Positions 1-6,445 of a stretch of 13,772 bases of DNA are shown piece after piece (the first letter of the stretch is position 1; each line of letters starts with the position of its first letter). Location: assembly GCA_934120735.1 (NCBI GenBank), contig CAKOVA010000056.1:1-13772 (forward strand), in the 5' to 3' direction. Made by a program: the position numbers and the translations under genes. The notes beneath the pieces are model-generated. The model made no database searches. It had not been told where the DNA came from and saw nothing but the letters and a program-made list of their open reading frames with translations. This DNA comes from an uncultured Prevotella sp. GTDB lineage: Bacteria > Bacteroidota > Bacteroidia > Bacteroidales > Bacteroidaceae.

Positions 1-45
1 GTAGTGTTGCTTGAAGAGCGATGCAAGTTGTTTTCTGTCCGTCAT
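1..45 (-). CDS. Start of a minus-strand gene, possibly an ECF-type RNA polymerase sigma factor (partial)
   Basis: An ATG on the minus strand at 45 opens a frame that runs off the left edge of the window. The 15 visible residues read MTDRKQLASLFKQHY. This resembles the usual opening of Bacteroidota extracytoplasmic-function sigma factors, in which a short polar start leads into an L-x-x-L-F-x-x-H-Y segment of sigma region 2. That resemblance is recalled from the family and is not proven by 15 residues. No clear TAnnTTTG box was found just upstream. Any other protein starting with a short amphipathic helix remains possible. Confidence 0.4.
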   Translation of the reverse strand, partial: MTDRKQLASLFKQHY

Positions 46-227
46 ACATCTATATTACACATGAAAGTGGATTTACTAAACCGTAAATGGAAACTTTTTT
101 TATAATATTCTGTTACTTCTCATGTAATCGCTTGGAAATGAGTGAATTAATTTACAATATATAACGAATAAAATATGGTTAAACAGCTGATTATCAGTAA
201 CCTTATAGTAATCAAAACATCAAGTAA

Positions 228-465
228 ATGACAGCAGAACCACTCGACCCATATACGGAAATCTGCAGAGATGCCGCCAAAAGTTCATCCGCAAAATTAG
301 GTAAAACTTTCGAGAATCTACTCTTGGGGATTCTCTTATTGTACACGGCGATACTAAGAAAGATAAATTCACTTAGATGGAGCGTTACGATACACATTGC
401 GAACAGAGCTACAGAACGAATTTCAATCGCTGCTGGGCTATGTGCATCAACTGGGTTAGGCTACG
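228..465 (+). pseudogene. Remnant of a Bacteroidota transposase N-terminus, frameshifted, nonsense-mutated and truncated
   Basis: The frame from 228 reads MTAEPLDPYTEICRDAAK and continues through a Leu-rich helix to RKIN (363-368). It then loses register, and the next frame continues F-T-stop-MERYDTHCEQSYRTNF from 368. Restoring one T near 367-370 and reading the TAG at 374-376 as CAG gives an unbroken I-N-F-T-Q-M-E-R-Y-x-T-H-C-E-Q-x-Y. I recognise this as the N-terminal signature of a common Bacteroidota transposase family, whose members carry a similar INFLQMGRYGxxxEQxYR stretch. Similarity seems to end near INWVR at about 465, so the catalytic domain is missing. It is a dead fragment carrying one frameshift, one nonsense change and a 3' truncation. 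I did not find the element's terminal repeats. Confidence 0.6.
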
Positions 466-851
466 GGCTTTTGGGTTGCCAGCCTGTGGAAAAGTGCCGT
501 GCTTGCAGTGCTTGTTGCTACTCAAAAGGTTTACACCGGCACGCCAATTTGTTGAATATTTTATCAAAAAATAGCCCCAAAAACGGCTCTTCAAAACTTT
601 CAATCTAGAAAAAAACAATAGGCAAACTTTCTGCAAACAAGCGGTTATTTGATGCGTCATGCCGATTATTTACACAAAAAAGCGGGTTTTAAGCGATAAA
701 AGGCATCATTTTGCCGGCTTACCAACATGCCTTTGACATGCAAAAGCATACAAATTAGACACTTCAAGCAATGCTTTTGGCAGAAAAGCGCATGACTTTC
801 GAGAGCCAATTATTGGTGAAAATTCGTAACGCTGTGCGTATTAACAAGATA

Positions 852-859
852 CAAAAGTA
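852..859 (-). promoter_or_regulatory. Minus-strand TAnnTTTG -7 box
   Basis: On the minus strand the bases read TACTTTTG, which matches the Bacteroidota TAnnTTTG element. A transcript from it would run leftward through the small stems at 806-816 and 741-779 and into the region antisense to the transposase remnant. No clear gene lies downstream, so it is a single motif match only. Confidence 0.3.
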
Positions 860-866
860 GCTCGTG

Positions 867-914
867 CTTGGCGTATTTGCGCCCAAGATCAAGGTTGTTC
901 ACAAATACGCCAAG
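867..914. repeat. Perfect 13-bp inverted repeat
   Basis: CTTGGCGTATTTG (867-879) is matched exactly by its reverse complement at 902-914, with a 22-nt loop. No T-run follows on either side, so it is a poor intrinsic terminator. It sits just upstream of a minus-strand promoter-like box at 852-859, so it could be an operator-like dyad or the end of a small element. Confidence 0.6.
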
Positions 915-1078
915 GAGAGAGGGGGATGTTGTCAAGAAAATTCTTTATGTCTGATTGGCAGTCACTCCATATCATCTACAAAACAGATAGGACAAATTTT
1001 AGGGCATGTAATTTGTTAATAAAGCATAAAATCAAATCTACTTCTTTATTCATAGATAAAAATATGAAAAGTATTTTA

Positions 1079-1086
1079 TAAATTTG
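1079..1086 (+). promoter_or_regulatory. -7 box of the ADP-ribosylglycohydrolase gene
   Basis: The bases TAAATTTG fit the Bacteroidota TAnnTTTG element. A start site about seven bases downstream would leave a leader of roughly 25 nt before the ATG at 1118. No good TTTG -33 partner was seen at the expected distance. Confidence 0.4.
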
Positions 1087-1117
1087 TCAAACACCTTAAA
1101 TTCTATTATATTGTTAT

Positions 1118-1915
1118 ATGTTAGGAGCCATCATCGGCGACATTGTAGGTTCGCCATACGAATTTGACCAATCTGCACCAAAAGCAGGTTTTACCCTCTT
1201 TGCGGAAGAATGCAGTTACACCGACGACACCATCTGTACGGTGGCCATAGCCGACGCCATACTCCGGATGCGCCCTTATCAAGAGTCGCTTCTCGACTGG
1301 TGTCATCGCTACCCCAATCCCATGAACGGGTATGGCAACATGTATCAAACTTGGCTACAAGAGAAGAACCCACTCCCACAAAGTTCGTATGGCAATGGCG
1401 CAGCCATGCGCGTTAGTCCGATAGGATGGCTCTTCGACGACTTTCATGACGTGCTTCGCGAAAGCAAACGTTGCACCGAGGTAAGCCATTGCCACAGTGA
1501 AGGCATCAGGGGAGCGCAGTGCATCGCCACGCTGGTGTATTGGCTGCGCACCTGTCGCATCACGAAAGACGAAATAGAAAGCGCCGTCAAGAACAAATTC
1601 GGGTATGACATTCCACCCTTGAAAGACATCTACAGAATAGGCAGTCAGGGACACTTTGACAGCACATGTCAAGAAACGGTTCCATGGGCCATCCGCTGTT
1701 TCCTGGAAAGTGAGAGTTTTGAAGACGCCATTCGCATCGCCGTTGGGGCTGGTGGCGATACCGACACCAAGGCTGCCATCTGCGGGAGCATTGCCGAAGC
1801 TTATTATGAAGTGCCGGAAGAACTGATTGAACAGGCTTACGAATACCTGCCCAGCGACATGCTACGCGTCATTGATCGTTTCTACGATCACGTGGGAAGG
1901 AGGATCAATTCATAG
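1118..1915 (+). CDS. ADP-ribosylglycohydrolase family protein (DraG/ARH fold)
   Basis: This 265-residue protein is probably a cytoplasmic, magnesium-dependent hydrolase that removes ADP-ribose from a protein, nucleic acid or small molecule. The family's metal-binding motifs are present in order: G-D-I-V-G-S-P-Y-E at residues 7-15, Y-T-D-D-T at 34-38, G-N-G-A-A-M-R at 92-98 and G-G-D-T-D-T at 212-217. The length is normal for single-domain bacterial members, and there is no signal peptide or membrane segment. The ATG at 1118 starts directly with the conserved M-L-G-A-I-I-G-D, so the start is secure. It stands alone, with the transposase remnant upstream and a convergent metal ATPase downstream. 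No partner ADP-ribosyltransferase is visible in the window, so the substrate cannot be inferred from context. Confidence 0.93.
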   Translation: MLGAIIGDIVGSPYEFDQSAPKAGFTLFAEECSYTDDTICTVAIADAILRMRPYQESLLDWCHRYPNPMNGYGNMYQTWLQEKNPLPQSSYGNGAAMRVSPIGWLFDDFHDVLRESKRCTEVSHCHSEGIRGAQCIATLVYWLRTCRITKDEIESAVKNKFGYDIPPLKDIYRIGSQGHFDSTCQETVPWAIRCFLESESFEDAIRIAVGAGGDTDTKAAICGSIAEAYYEVPEELIEQAYEYLPSDMLRVIDRFYDHVGRRINS

Positions 1916-1943
1916 CATCACGCAGCATTGCACGCAAGCAACA

Positions 1944-1990
1944 TCGACACGGCCACCCATCGATTTTCGTACGATAGGTGGCCGTGTCGA
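1944..1990. terminator. Strong hairpin between convergent genes, probable bidirectional terminator
   Basis: Arms 1944-1962 and 1972-1990 pair at 18 of 19 positions around a 9-nt loop. The hairpin lies 28 bp after the ADP-ribosylglycohydrolase stop and 79 bp after the convergent ATPase stop. It has no long T-tract, so termination is inferred from stem strength and position. Confidence 0.65.
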
Positions 1991-2020
1991 TTGAATTTGA
2001 GTTCCCAATTATGCTGTATG

Positions 2021-2059
2021 ATCATGACAGACGGGCATCAGGCCTACGGATGTCATGAT
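2021..2059 (-). terminator. Short inverted repeat after the metal ATPase gene
   Basis: ATCATGACA (2021-2029) is exactly complementary to 2051-2059 across a 21-nt loop, just beyond the stop codon of the minus-strand ATPase. It could be a weak terminator or mRNA-end stem. The arms are short and AT-rich, so the call is tentative. Confidence 0.25.
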
Positions 2060-2069
2060 GGGACGCTTG

Positions 2070-3920
2070 CTATTTGTTGTTCTTCAAGAAGATGCGCGAC
2101 GAATTGAGCACCGCCAATAGTGCCACACCCGAATCGGCAAACACGGCCATCCACAGGTTAGCCAGGCCCAACAGCCCCAACAGCATCACCAGAGCCTTGA
2201 TGATGAGGGCCAGCCAGATGTTTTGATTGACGATTCGACGCGTTTGTTTTCCGATGCGGATGGCATCGGCCACCTTCGAAGGTTGATCGGTCTGGATGAT
2301 GATATCGGCGGTTTCGATGGCCATGTCAGAACCCAAACCACCCATAGCAATGCCCACATCGCTCAATGCCAGCACTGGGGCATCGTTGATACCATCACCT
2401 ACGAAGGCCACACGCTGCCCCATGTGTTTGGCCTGCTCTATGTGTTTCACCTTGCCTTCGGGCAGCAAGTCGCCGTAGGCCTTGCGTATGCCGAGGCTCG
2501 AAGCCACCTTTGAAACCAGCTCTTGACGATCGCCCGACAGCATCTCCACACGCACGGGCAGCGATTCAATAGCCTGTTTGGCATCATCTTTCACCTGGTC
2601 AGCCAGGATAATATGCCCCACATAGCGACCAAGATGGGCCACACAAACAACAGTTTCGGGAATATTGCGCAACGCATCAGGGAAGAACACGTTTTCACGC
2701 TCCAGCAGTTTCAGGTTGCCCACCAGCCACTCATCGGTCTGCAAGCCATGCCCGGCAATGTCTTTGGCATCAATCTTCTCGTCCGTCGGACGATAACGTA
2801 CGATGGCTTTAGCGATGGGGTGATTGCTCGACTTCTCGATAGCCGACACCGTTTTGAGCGCTTCCTCATCCAGTCCCTCCACACTTTGCACGGCAAATTC
2901 GCCCGTGGTGAGCGTGCCGGTCTTGTCGAACATCACCAAATCAACCTCGGTAATGGCGTCAAGGTAGTTGCTCCCCTTGAACAGAATGCCCCGCTTGGAG
3001 GCCGAACCGATGCCGGCAAAATAGCCCAGCGGCACGCTGATGACCAGTGCACAGGGGCAAGAGATAACCAGGAAGACCAACGCACGGCGGAACCACTCGC
3101 TGAAAACGTAGGTAAAGTTGGCGTCGAACAAACTATATAGATAAGGTAGCAGAATGGTCAAGGCCGCCAGCATGACGACAATGGGGGTATAAATGCGGGC
3201 GAAGCGACGAATGAACAGTTCGGTAGGAGCCTTGCGATCGGCAGCATCTTCCACCATTTTCAAGATGCGCGAGATGGCTGATTGGCTTTCAGGACGGGTC
3301 ACCTTGAGGCGTAAAACTTGGTCAACGGCTATCATGCCCGCCATCACTTCCTCGCCTTTCTCCATCGTTCGGGGCATCGATTCGCCCGTCAGAGCTGCGG
3401 TGTTCAGTGAGGCTGAATCTGACAACAGCGTTCCATCAAGTGGCACTCGCTCGCCAGCCTTCACCTCAATCACATCGCCCACGGCCACTTCAACGGGCTG
3501 TTTCTCCACGGTTGTGTCATCAACGACCACGCGAGCCAGGGTGGGTCTGAAAGCCACCAGCGCGCGAATGTTATCTCTGGCACGGTCTACGGCACGGTCT
3601 TGCAACGCCTCACCAATGCAGTACAGCAGCATCACGGCAACCGCTTCGGGGTATTCACCGATAGCGAAAGCACCAATACAGGCAATCGTCATGAGCATGA
3701 ACTCACTGAACACGTCGCCTTTCGCGGCACATTCCCACGCTTCTTTCATCACCGGCAGGCCCACAAAGGCAAACGCCACGACGTACCATGCCAAGGATAT
3801 CCATTGGTCATCGAGAATTGTTAACCCAGTATATGGGGCTGCAATGCCCACGACAAGCATCACGCCCGATAGGATAATCTTCCACCAGGCCATCTGCTCT
3901 TCTTCATGAATGTCTTCCAT
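2070..3920 (-). CDS. Heavy-metal P1B-type ATPase, Zn/Cd/Co/Pb exporter type
   Basis: This 616-residue integral membrane pump exports soft divalent metal ions at the cost of ATP. Family motifs appear in order: T-G-E-S at residues 178-181 (actuator), the membrane metal site C-P-C at 288-290, the phosphorylation motif D-K-T-G-T at 332-336, the nucleotide-domain H-P at 367-368 and G-D-G-I-N-D-A-P at 508-515. In the last membrane pair, Lys575 and Asp596 (A-D-S-G) match the K...D pair typical of the ZntA/CadA (P1B-2) group, which points to Zn(II), Cd(II) or Pb(II) rather than copper. There is no N-terminal heavy-metal-associated domain and no CxxC, so the protein is shorter than many relatives. The ATG at 3920 is the start used; Met10 is a possible alternative. 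It is a single-gene unit divergent from ruvB. Confidence 0.95.
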   Translation of the reverse strand: MEDIHEEEQMAWWKIILSGVMLVVGIAAPYTGLTILDDQWISLAWYVVAFAFVGLPVMKEAWECAAKGDVFSEFMLMTIACIGAFAIGEYPEAVAVMLLYCIGEALQDRAVDRARDNIRALVAFRPTLARVVVDDTTVEKQPVEVAVGDVIEVKAGERVPLDGTLLSDSASLNTAALTGESMPRTMEKGEEVMAGMIAVDQVLRLKVTRPESQSAISRILKMVEDAADRKAPTELFIRRFARIYTPIVVMLAALTILLPYLYSLFDANFTYVFSEWFRRALVFLVISCPCALVISVPLGYFAGIGSASKRGILFKGSNYLDAITEVDLVMFDKTGTLTTGEFAVQSVEGLDEEALKTVSAIEKSSNHPIAKAIVRYRPTDEKIDAKDIAGHGLQTDEWLVGNLKLLERENVFFPDALRNIPETVVCVAHLGRYVGHIILADQVKDDAKQAIESLPVRVEMLSGDRQELVSKVASSLGIRKAYGDLLPEGKVKHIEQAKHMGQRVAFVGDGINDAPVLALSDVGIAMGGLGSDMAIETADIIIQTDQPSKVADAIRIGKQTRRIVNQNIWLALIIKALVMLLGLLGLANLWMAVFADSGVALLAVLNSSRIFLKNNK

Positions 3921-3950
3921 ATCTTTGTATATATTAAAAATTTACTGCTG

Positions 3951-3958
3951 CAAAAGTA
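3951..3958 (-). promoter_or_regulatory. -7 box for the metal ATPase gene
   Basis: On the minus strand the bases read TACTTTTG followed by CA, a good match to TAnnTTTG. It lies about 30 bp upstream of the ATPase start codon at 3920, giving a leader of a little over 20 nt. The 15-bp palindrome at 3971-3985 lies in the spacer immediately upstream of it. Confidence 0.5.
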
Positions 3959-3970
3959 CGAAAAAGAAGA

Positions 3971-3985
3971 TGCAACCGGGTTGCA
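3971..3985. promoter_or_regulatory. 15-bp palindrome in the ATPase promoter, candidate operator
   Basis: TGCAACC and GGTTGCA flank one central G, a perfect dyad. It begins 13 bp upstream of the ATPase -7 box, between the expected -7 and -33 positions, where a regulator would affect transcription. A smaller dyad, CCTTG/CAAGG (3993-4005), follows. A metal-responsive regulator of the MerR or ArsR type would make sense, but no regulator gene is in the window. Confidence 0.35.
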
Positions 3986-4089
3986 AAGTACACCTTGCAC
4001 CAAGGAAAAGAATCACTTGCCACACGCCATTCTTTGTCTCGGCATGCGTTAAATAACATCTGTTGCAAGCATTATCAATTAAAAATGAT

Positions 4090-4166
4090 TATCTTTGCAT
4101 AAGATAGGCGGCACCTCAACAAAACAAACAAGTTTGCTTTGTATTCGGTTTGCACTATCTTTGCAT
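4090..4166 (+). repeat. 66-bp promoter-hairpin repeat, copy upstream of ruvB
   Basis: Two TATCTTTG -7 boxes (4090-4097 and 4156-4163) lie exactly 66 bp apart. Between them is a conserved frame, GATAGGCGGCACCTC on the left and TTCGGTTTGCAC on the right, enclosing two 12-nt arms (4118-4129 and 4132-4143) that pair at 10 of 12 positions around AA. An outer 7-bp pairing joins AAGATAG (4101-4107) with CTATCTT (4155-4161). The same arrangement occurs twice upstream of nadB. The right-hand box, with TTTG at 4133-4136 spaced 19 bp before it, is the likely ruvB promoter. Confidence 0.75.
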
Positions 4167-4193
4167 AAATTAAAAACGACTGTCCCAACAAGT

Positions 4194-5228
4194 ATGGAAG
4201 AAGATTTCGACATCAGAGATGAACGCATTTCATCGGCAGAAAAAGAGTTTGAGAATGCGTTGAGGCCCCTGAAATTCAACGATTTCAGCGGGCAACCTAA
4301 GGTTGTGGAGAATCTTCAAATCTTCGTAGAGGCTGCCAAATACCGTGACGAACCGCTTGATCATACCCTCTTGCACGGGCCTCCCGGACTGGGAAAGACC
4401 ACCTTGAGCAACATTATTGCCAACGAACTGGGCGTAGGGTTCAAACTGACCAGCGGTCCGGTGCTCGACAAACCGGGCGACTTGGCCGGCATATTGACCT
4501 CGCTCGAGCCAAACGACGTGTTGTTCATCGATGAGATTCACCGTCTGTCGCCGGTAGTCGAAGAGTATCTGTACTCGGCCATGGAAGACTATCGCATCGA
4601 CATCATGATCGACAAGGGCCCGTCGGCTCGCTCTATCCAAATAGACTTGAACCCGTTTACCTTGGTGGGAGCCACCACGAGAAGCGGACTGCTGACGGCA
4701 CCGCTGCGTGCTCGTTTCGGCATCAACATGCACTTGGAGTATTATGCGCCCGAAACATTGCAGAAAATCATCAGGCGCAGCGCAAACATCCTAAACGTAC
4801 CCATCGATGAGGATGCCGCTTACGAGATTGCACGCCGCTCCAGAGGCACGCCTCGTATTGCTAACGCACTGCTGAGAAGGGTGCGCGATTTCGCACAAGT
4901 CAAGGGAAATGGCAGCATCAACACCCGCATCGCACAGTTTGCCTTGCAGGCATTGAACATCGACCAATATGGACTGGACGAGATAGACAACAAAATCTTG
5001 CTCACCATCATCGACAAGTTCCGGGGCGGTCCCGTAGGACTGAGCACCATTGCGACCGCCATTGGCGAAGATACGGGTACGGTGGAAGAGGTGTACGAGC
5101 CTTTCCTCATCATGGAAGGATTCATCAAACGAACGCCAAGAGGGCGCATGGCCACTCATTTGGCCTACGAACATCTGGGCAGAGATCTTTACAAAGGCAA
5201 CTTGATGGAACCCGGACTGTTTACTTAA
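4194..5228 (+). CDS. ruvB: Holliday junction branch migration ATPase RuvB
   Basis: This 344-residue cytoplasmic AAA+ motor forms hexameric rings with RuvA and drives branch migration of Holliday junctions in recombination and repair. Walker A is G-P-P-G-L-G-K-T at residues 62-69, Walker B is D-E-I-H at 113-116, and sensor 1 is G-A-T-T-R-S-G at 159-165, followed by L-R-A-R-F-G at 171-176. The C-terminal winged-helix domain includes G-G-P-V-G-L-S-T near 278 and K-R-T-P-R-G-R at 312-318. The ATG at 4194 gives M-E-E-D-F-D-I-R, the usual Bacteroidota N-terminus. A longer in-frame start at 4095 is rejected because it lies inside the promoter repeat. coaD follows 16 bp after the stop and ybeY after that, so a three-gene operon is likely. 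Confidence 0.97.
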   Translation: MEEDFDIRDERISSAEKEFENALRPLKFNDFSGQPKVVENLQIFVEAAKYRDEPLDHTLLHGPPGLGKTTLSNIIANELGVGFKLTSGPVLDKPGDLAGILTSLEPNDVLFIDEIHRLSPVVEEYLYSAMEDYRIDIMIDKGPSARSIQIDLNPFTLVGATTRSGLLTAPLRARFGINMHLEYYAPETLQKIIRRSANILNVPIDEDAAYEIARRSRGTPRIANALLRRVRDFAQVKGNGSINTRIAQFALQALNIDQYGLDEIDNKILLTIIDKFRGGPVGLSTIATAIGEDTGTVEEVYEPFLIMEGFIKRTPRGRMATHLAYEHLGRDLYKGNLMEPGLFT

Positions 5229-5244
5229 CGACAAGGAAGAAAAC

Positions 5245-5718
5245 ATGGATAGCAAGCCTAAAATCGGCATTTTCGTAGGCAGTTTCGATCCCTACACCAT
5301 CGGACACGACTCCATCGTGCGTCGCATCTTACCTCTGTTTGACCGCTTGGTCATCGGTGTGGGTGTAAACATGCAAAAAAAATATAGATACAGCGAGGAA
5401 GAACGCATCAAGACCATTGGCGATTTGTATGCCGATGAACCGCGCATCAGCGTGAAGTCGTATCACGACTTGGCCGTGGATTTCGCCAAACGAGAGGGCG
5501 CCAAGTATCTCATCAAAGGTGTACGGTCGGTGAAAGACTTTGAGTACGAGCGCGAACAAGCCGACATCAATCGGCAAATCGGTGGCATCGACACCATTCT
5601 GCTCTTTGCCGACCCAGGGATGGCCAGCGTGAGTTCGTCCCTCGTGCGCGAGCTTTTACACTATGGTGCCGACGCATCCATGTTTCTTCCCCAACGAAAA
5701 ACAGATCATTCAAAATAG
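5245..5718 (+). CDS. coaD: Phosphopantetheine adenylyltransferase
   Basis: This enzyme transfers AMP from ATP to 4'-phosphopantetheine to make dephospho-CoA, the penultimate step of coenzyme A synthesis. At 157 residues it has the normal CoaD length. The nucleotidyltransferase signature G-S-F-D-P-Y-T-I-G-H is at residues 12-21, with T-x-G-H as the nucleotide-binding element. The conserved K-G-V-R-S-V-K-D-F-E-Y-E is at 91-102 and S-V-S-S-S-L-V-R-E at 128-136. A purine-rich AAGGAAG lies about 7 bp before the ATG. It follows ruvB by 16 bp and precedes ybeY by 48 bp. It is soluble, with no signal peptide, and nothing looks damaged. Confidence 0.96.
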   Translation: MDSKPKIGIFVGSFDPYTIGHDSIVRRILPLFDRLVIGVGVNMQKKYRYSEEERIKTIGDLYADEPRISVKSYHDLAVDFAKREGAKYLIKGVRSVKDFEYEREQADINRQIGGIDTILLFADPGMASVSSSLVRELLHYGADASMFLPQRKTDHSK

Positions 5719-5766
5719 ATCTAACAGACACACTCATGCGAGTGGAAACCGAAAAATGGTTTTTAT

Positions 5767-6192
5767 ATGATTACCTATAACACAGACGGCGTGAAGATGC
5801 CGAAGATTAAAAAGCGCGAAACTTCCGCTTGGATCAAGGCCGTGGCAGCCACCTACGGACGCAAAATAGGAGAGGTGGGCTATATGTTCGTTGACGACGA
5901 GAAGATTCTGGAAGTGAACAACGAGTACTTGGGACACGACTATTACACCGATATTATCACCTTCGATTACGACGAGGGCGACATCCTCAACGGTGATATC
6001 GTCATCAGTCTGGACACGGTGCGCACCAACGCAGAACGTTTCGGCAAGCCCTACGAGGAAGAACTCTATCGCGTGATTATCCATGGCATCCTGCATCTCT
6101 GCGGCATCAACGACAAGGGACCGGGCGAACGCGAGATTATGGAGGCTGCGGAAGATAAGGCTTTGGCCATGAGAAAGCAGAAAACGACATAA
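5767..6192 (+). CDS. ybeY: rRNA maturation endoribonuclease YbeY
   Basis: YbeY is a small metal-dependent RNase needed for maturation of 16S rRNA ends and for ribosome quality control. This 141-residue protein has the family core: D-I-I-T-F-D-Y at residues 62-68, G-D-I-V-I-S at 76-81 and H-G-I-L-H-L-C-G-I-N-D at 106-116. In the classical motif H-x3-H-x5-H three histidines bind zinc. Here the first two are present (106, 110) but the third position (116) is Asp. I believe this substitution is common in this part of the Bacteroidota, so the gene is probably functional. The ATG at 5767 gives the usual start M-I-T-Y. It is the last gene of the ruvB-coaD-ybeY group. Confidence 0.93.
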   Translation: MITYNTDGVKMPKIKKRETSAWIKAVAATYGRKIGEVGYMFVDDEKILEVNNEYLGHDYYTDIITFDYDEGDILNGDIVISLDTVRTNAERFGKPYEEELYRVIIHGILHLCGINDKGPGEREIMEAAEDKALAMRKQKTT

Positions 6193-6235
6193 AATGAGCT
6201 ATCAGGAGGTAGGCTACGGTCTCTCTCTTTGGCTT

Positions 6236-6255
6236 TTTGTAACGCAGGTTACAAA
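6236..6255. promoter_or_regulatory. Perfect 8-bp inverted repeat between ybeY and the nad operon
   Basis: TTTGTAAC and GTTACAAA flank a GCAG loop. It lies 43 bp after the ybeY stop and 16 bp upstream of the first -7 box of the nad operon. A T6 run follows about 10 nt later, so it could be a weak ybeY terminator. Equally, its perfect symmetry and position suit an operator for an NAD-responsive regulator. Confidence 0.4.
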
Positions 6256-6271
6256 TATAAAAGTTTTTTAG

Positions 6272-6338
6272 TACTTTTGCATAAGATAGGCTGCGCCTTA
6301 GCAAAGCAAGTAAACTTCCTTTGCTTTCGGCTTGCACT
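6272..6338 (+). repeat. 66-bp promoter-hairpin repeat, first of two tandem copies upstream of nadB
   Basis: It begins at a TACTTTTG box (6272-6279), possibly the original nadB promoter, and ends at the next box at 6338. The core arms 6300-6311 and 6314-6325 pair at 11 of 12 positions around AA. The arm sequence differs from the other copies, but pairing is kept. The flanking frame is the same, with small changes on the left side (GGCTGCGCCTT). The outer 7-bp pairing is AAGATAG (6283-6289) with CTATCTT (6337-6343). Confidence 0.75.
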
Positions 6339-6414
6339 ATCTTTGCATAAAATAGGCGGCACCTCAATATAGAAAGTAAACTTTCTCTATTTTCGGTTTG
6401 CACTATCTTTGCAT
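6338..6414 (+). repeat. 66-bp promoter-hairpin repeat, second tandem copy, carrying the proximal nadB promoter
   Basis: TATCTTTG boxes at 6338-6345 and 6404-6411 bound this copy, again exactly 66 bp apart. The core arms 6366-6377 and 6380-6391 pair at 11 of 12 positions around AA, with a third, different arm sequence. The last box would start transcription about 28 nt before the nadB ATG. The tandem arrangement gives the nad operon three successive -7 boxes. Confidence 0.75.
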
Positions 6415-6445
6415 CAAACGGTAAATGAACATCATATAACACATC

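Larger units (their letters stand above)
466..1078. other. Gene-poor stretch with inverted repeats
   Basis: I see no convincing gene here. Short open frames on both strands have no recognisable protein features. Visible structures are a 9-bp inverted repeat (741-749 with 771-779), a small CCAAT/ATTGG dyad (806-816), a minus-strand TACTTTTG box (852-859) and a perfect 13-bp inverted repeat (867-879 with 902-914). The region lies next to the dead transposase and looks like decayed accessory DNA or a non-coding transcript locus. Confidence 0.4.

Noticed and set aside
409..660. Minus-strand frame of 83 codons near the transposase remnant
   Set aside because: No domain, no supported start, and it overlaps the transposase remnant on the other strand. 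It may be part of a non-coding transcript.
3193..3909. Plus-strand frame of 238 codons opposite the metal ATPase
   Set aside because: It is antisense to a well-supported ATPase with all catalytic motifs. Its translation is rich in Ser/Thr/Arg and resembles no protein I know.
1118..3920. A toxin-antitoxin or defence module formed by the ADP-ribosylglycohydrolase and its neighbour
   Set aside because: The neighbour is a convergent metal ATPase, no ADP-ribosyltransferase is visible, and a strong hairpin separates the two genes.
4095..4193. 33-codon N-terminal extension of RuvB
   Set aside because: It lies inside the promoter-hairpin repeat and covers the -7 box at 4156-4163. The family N-terminus begins at 4194.
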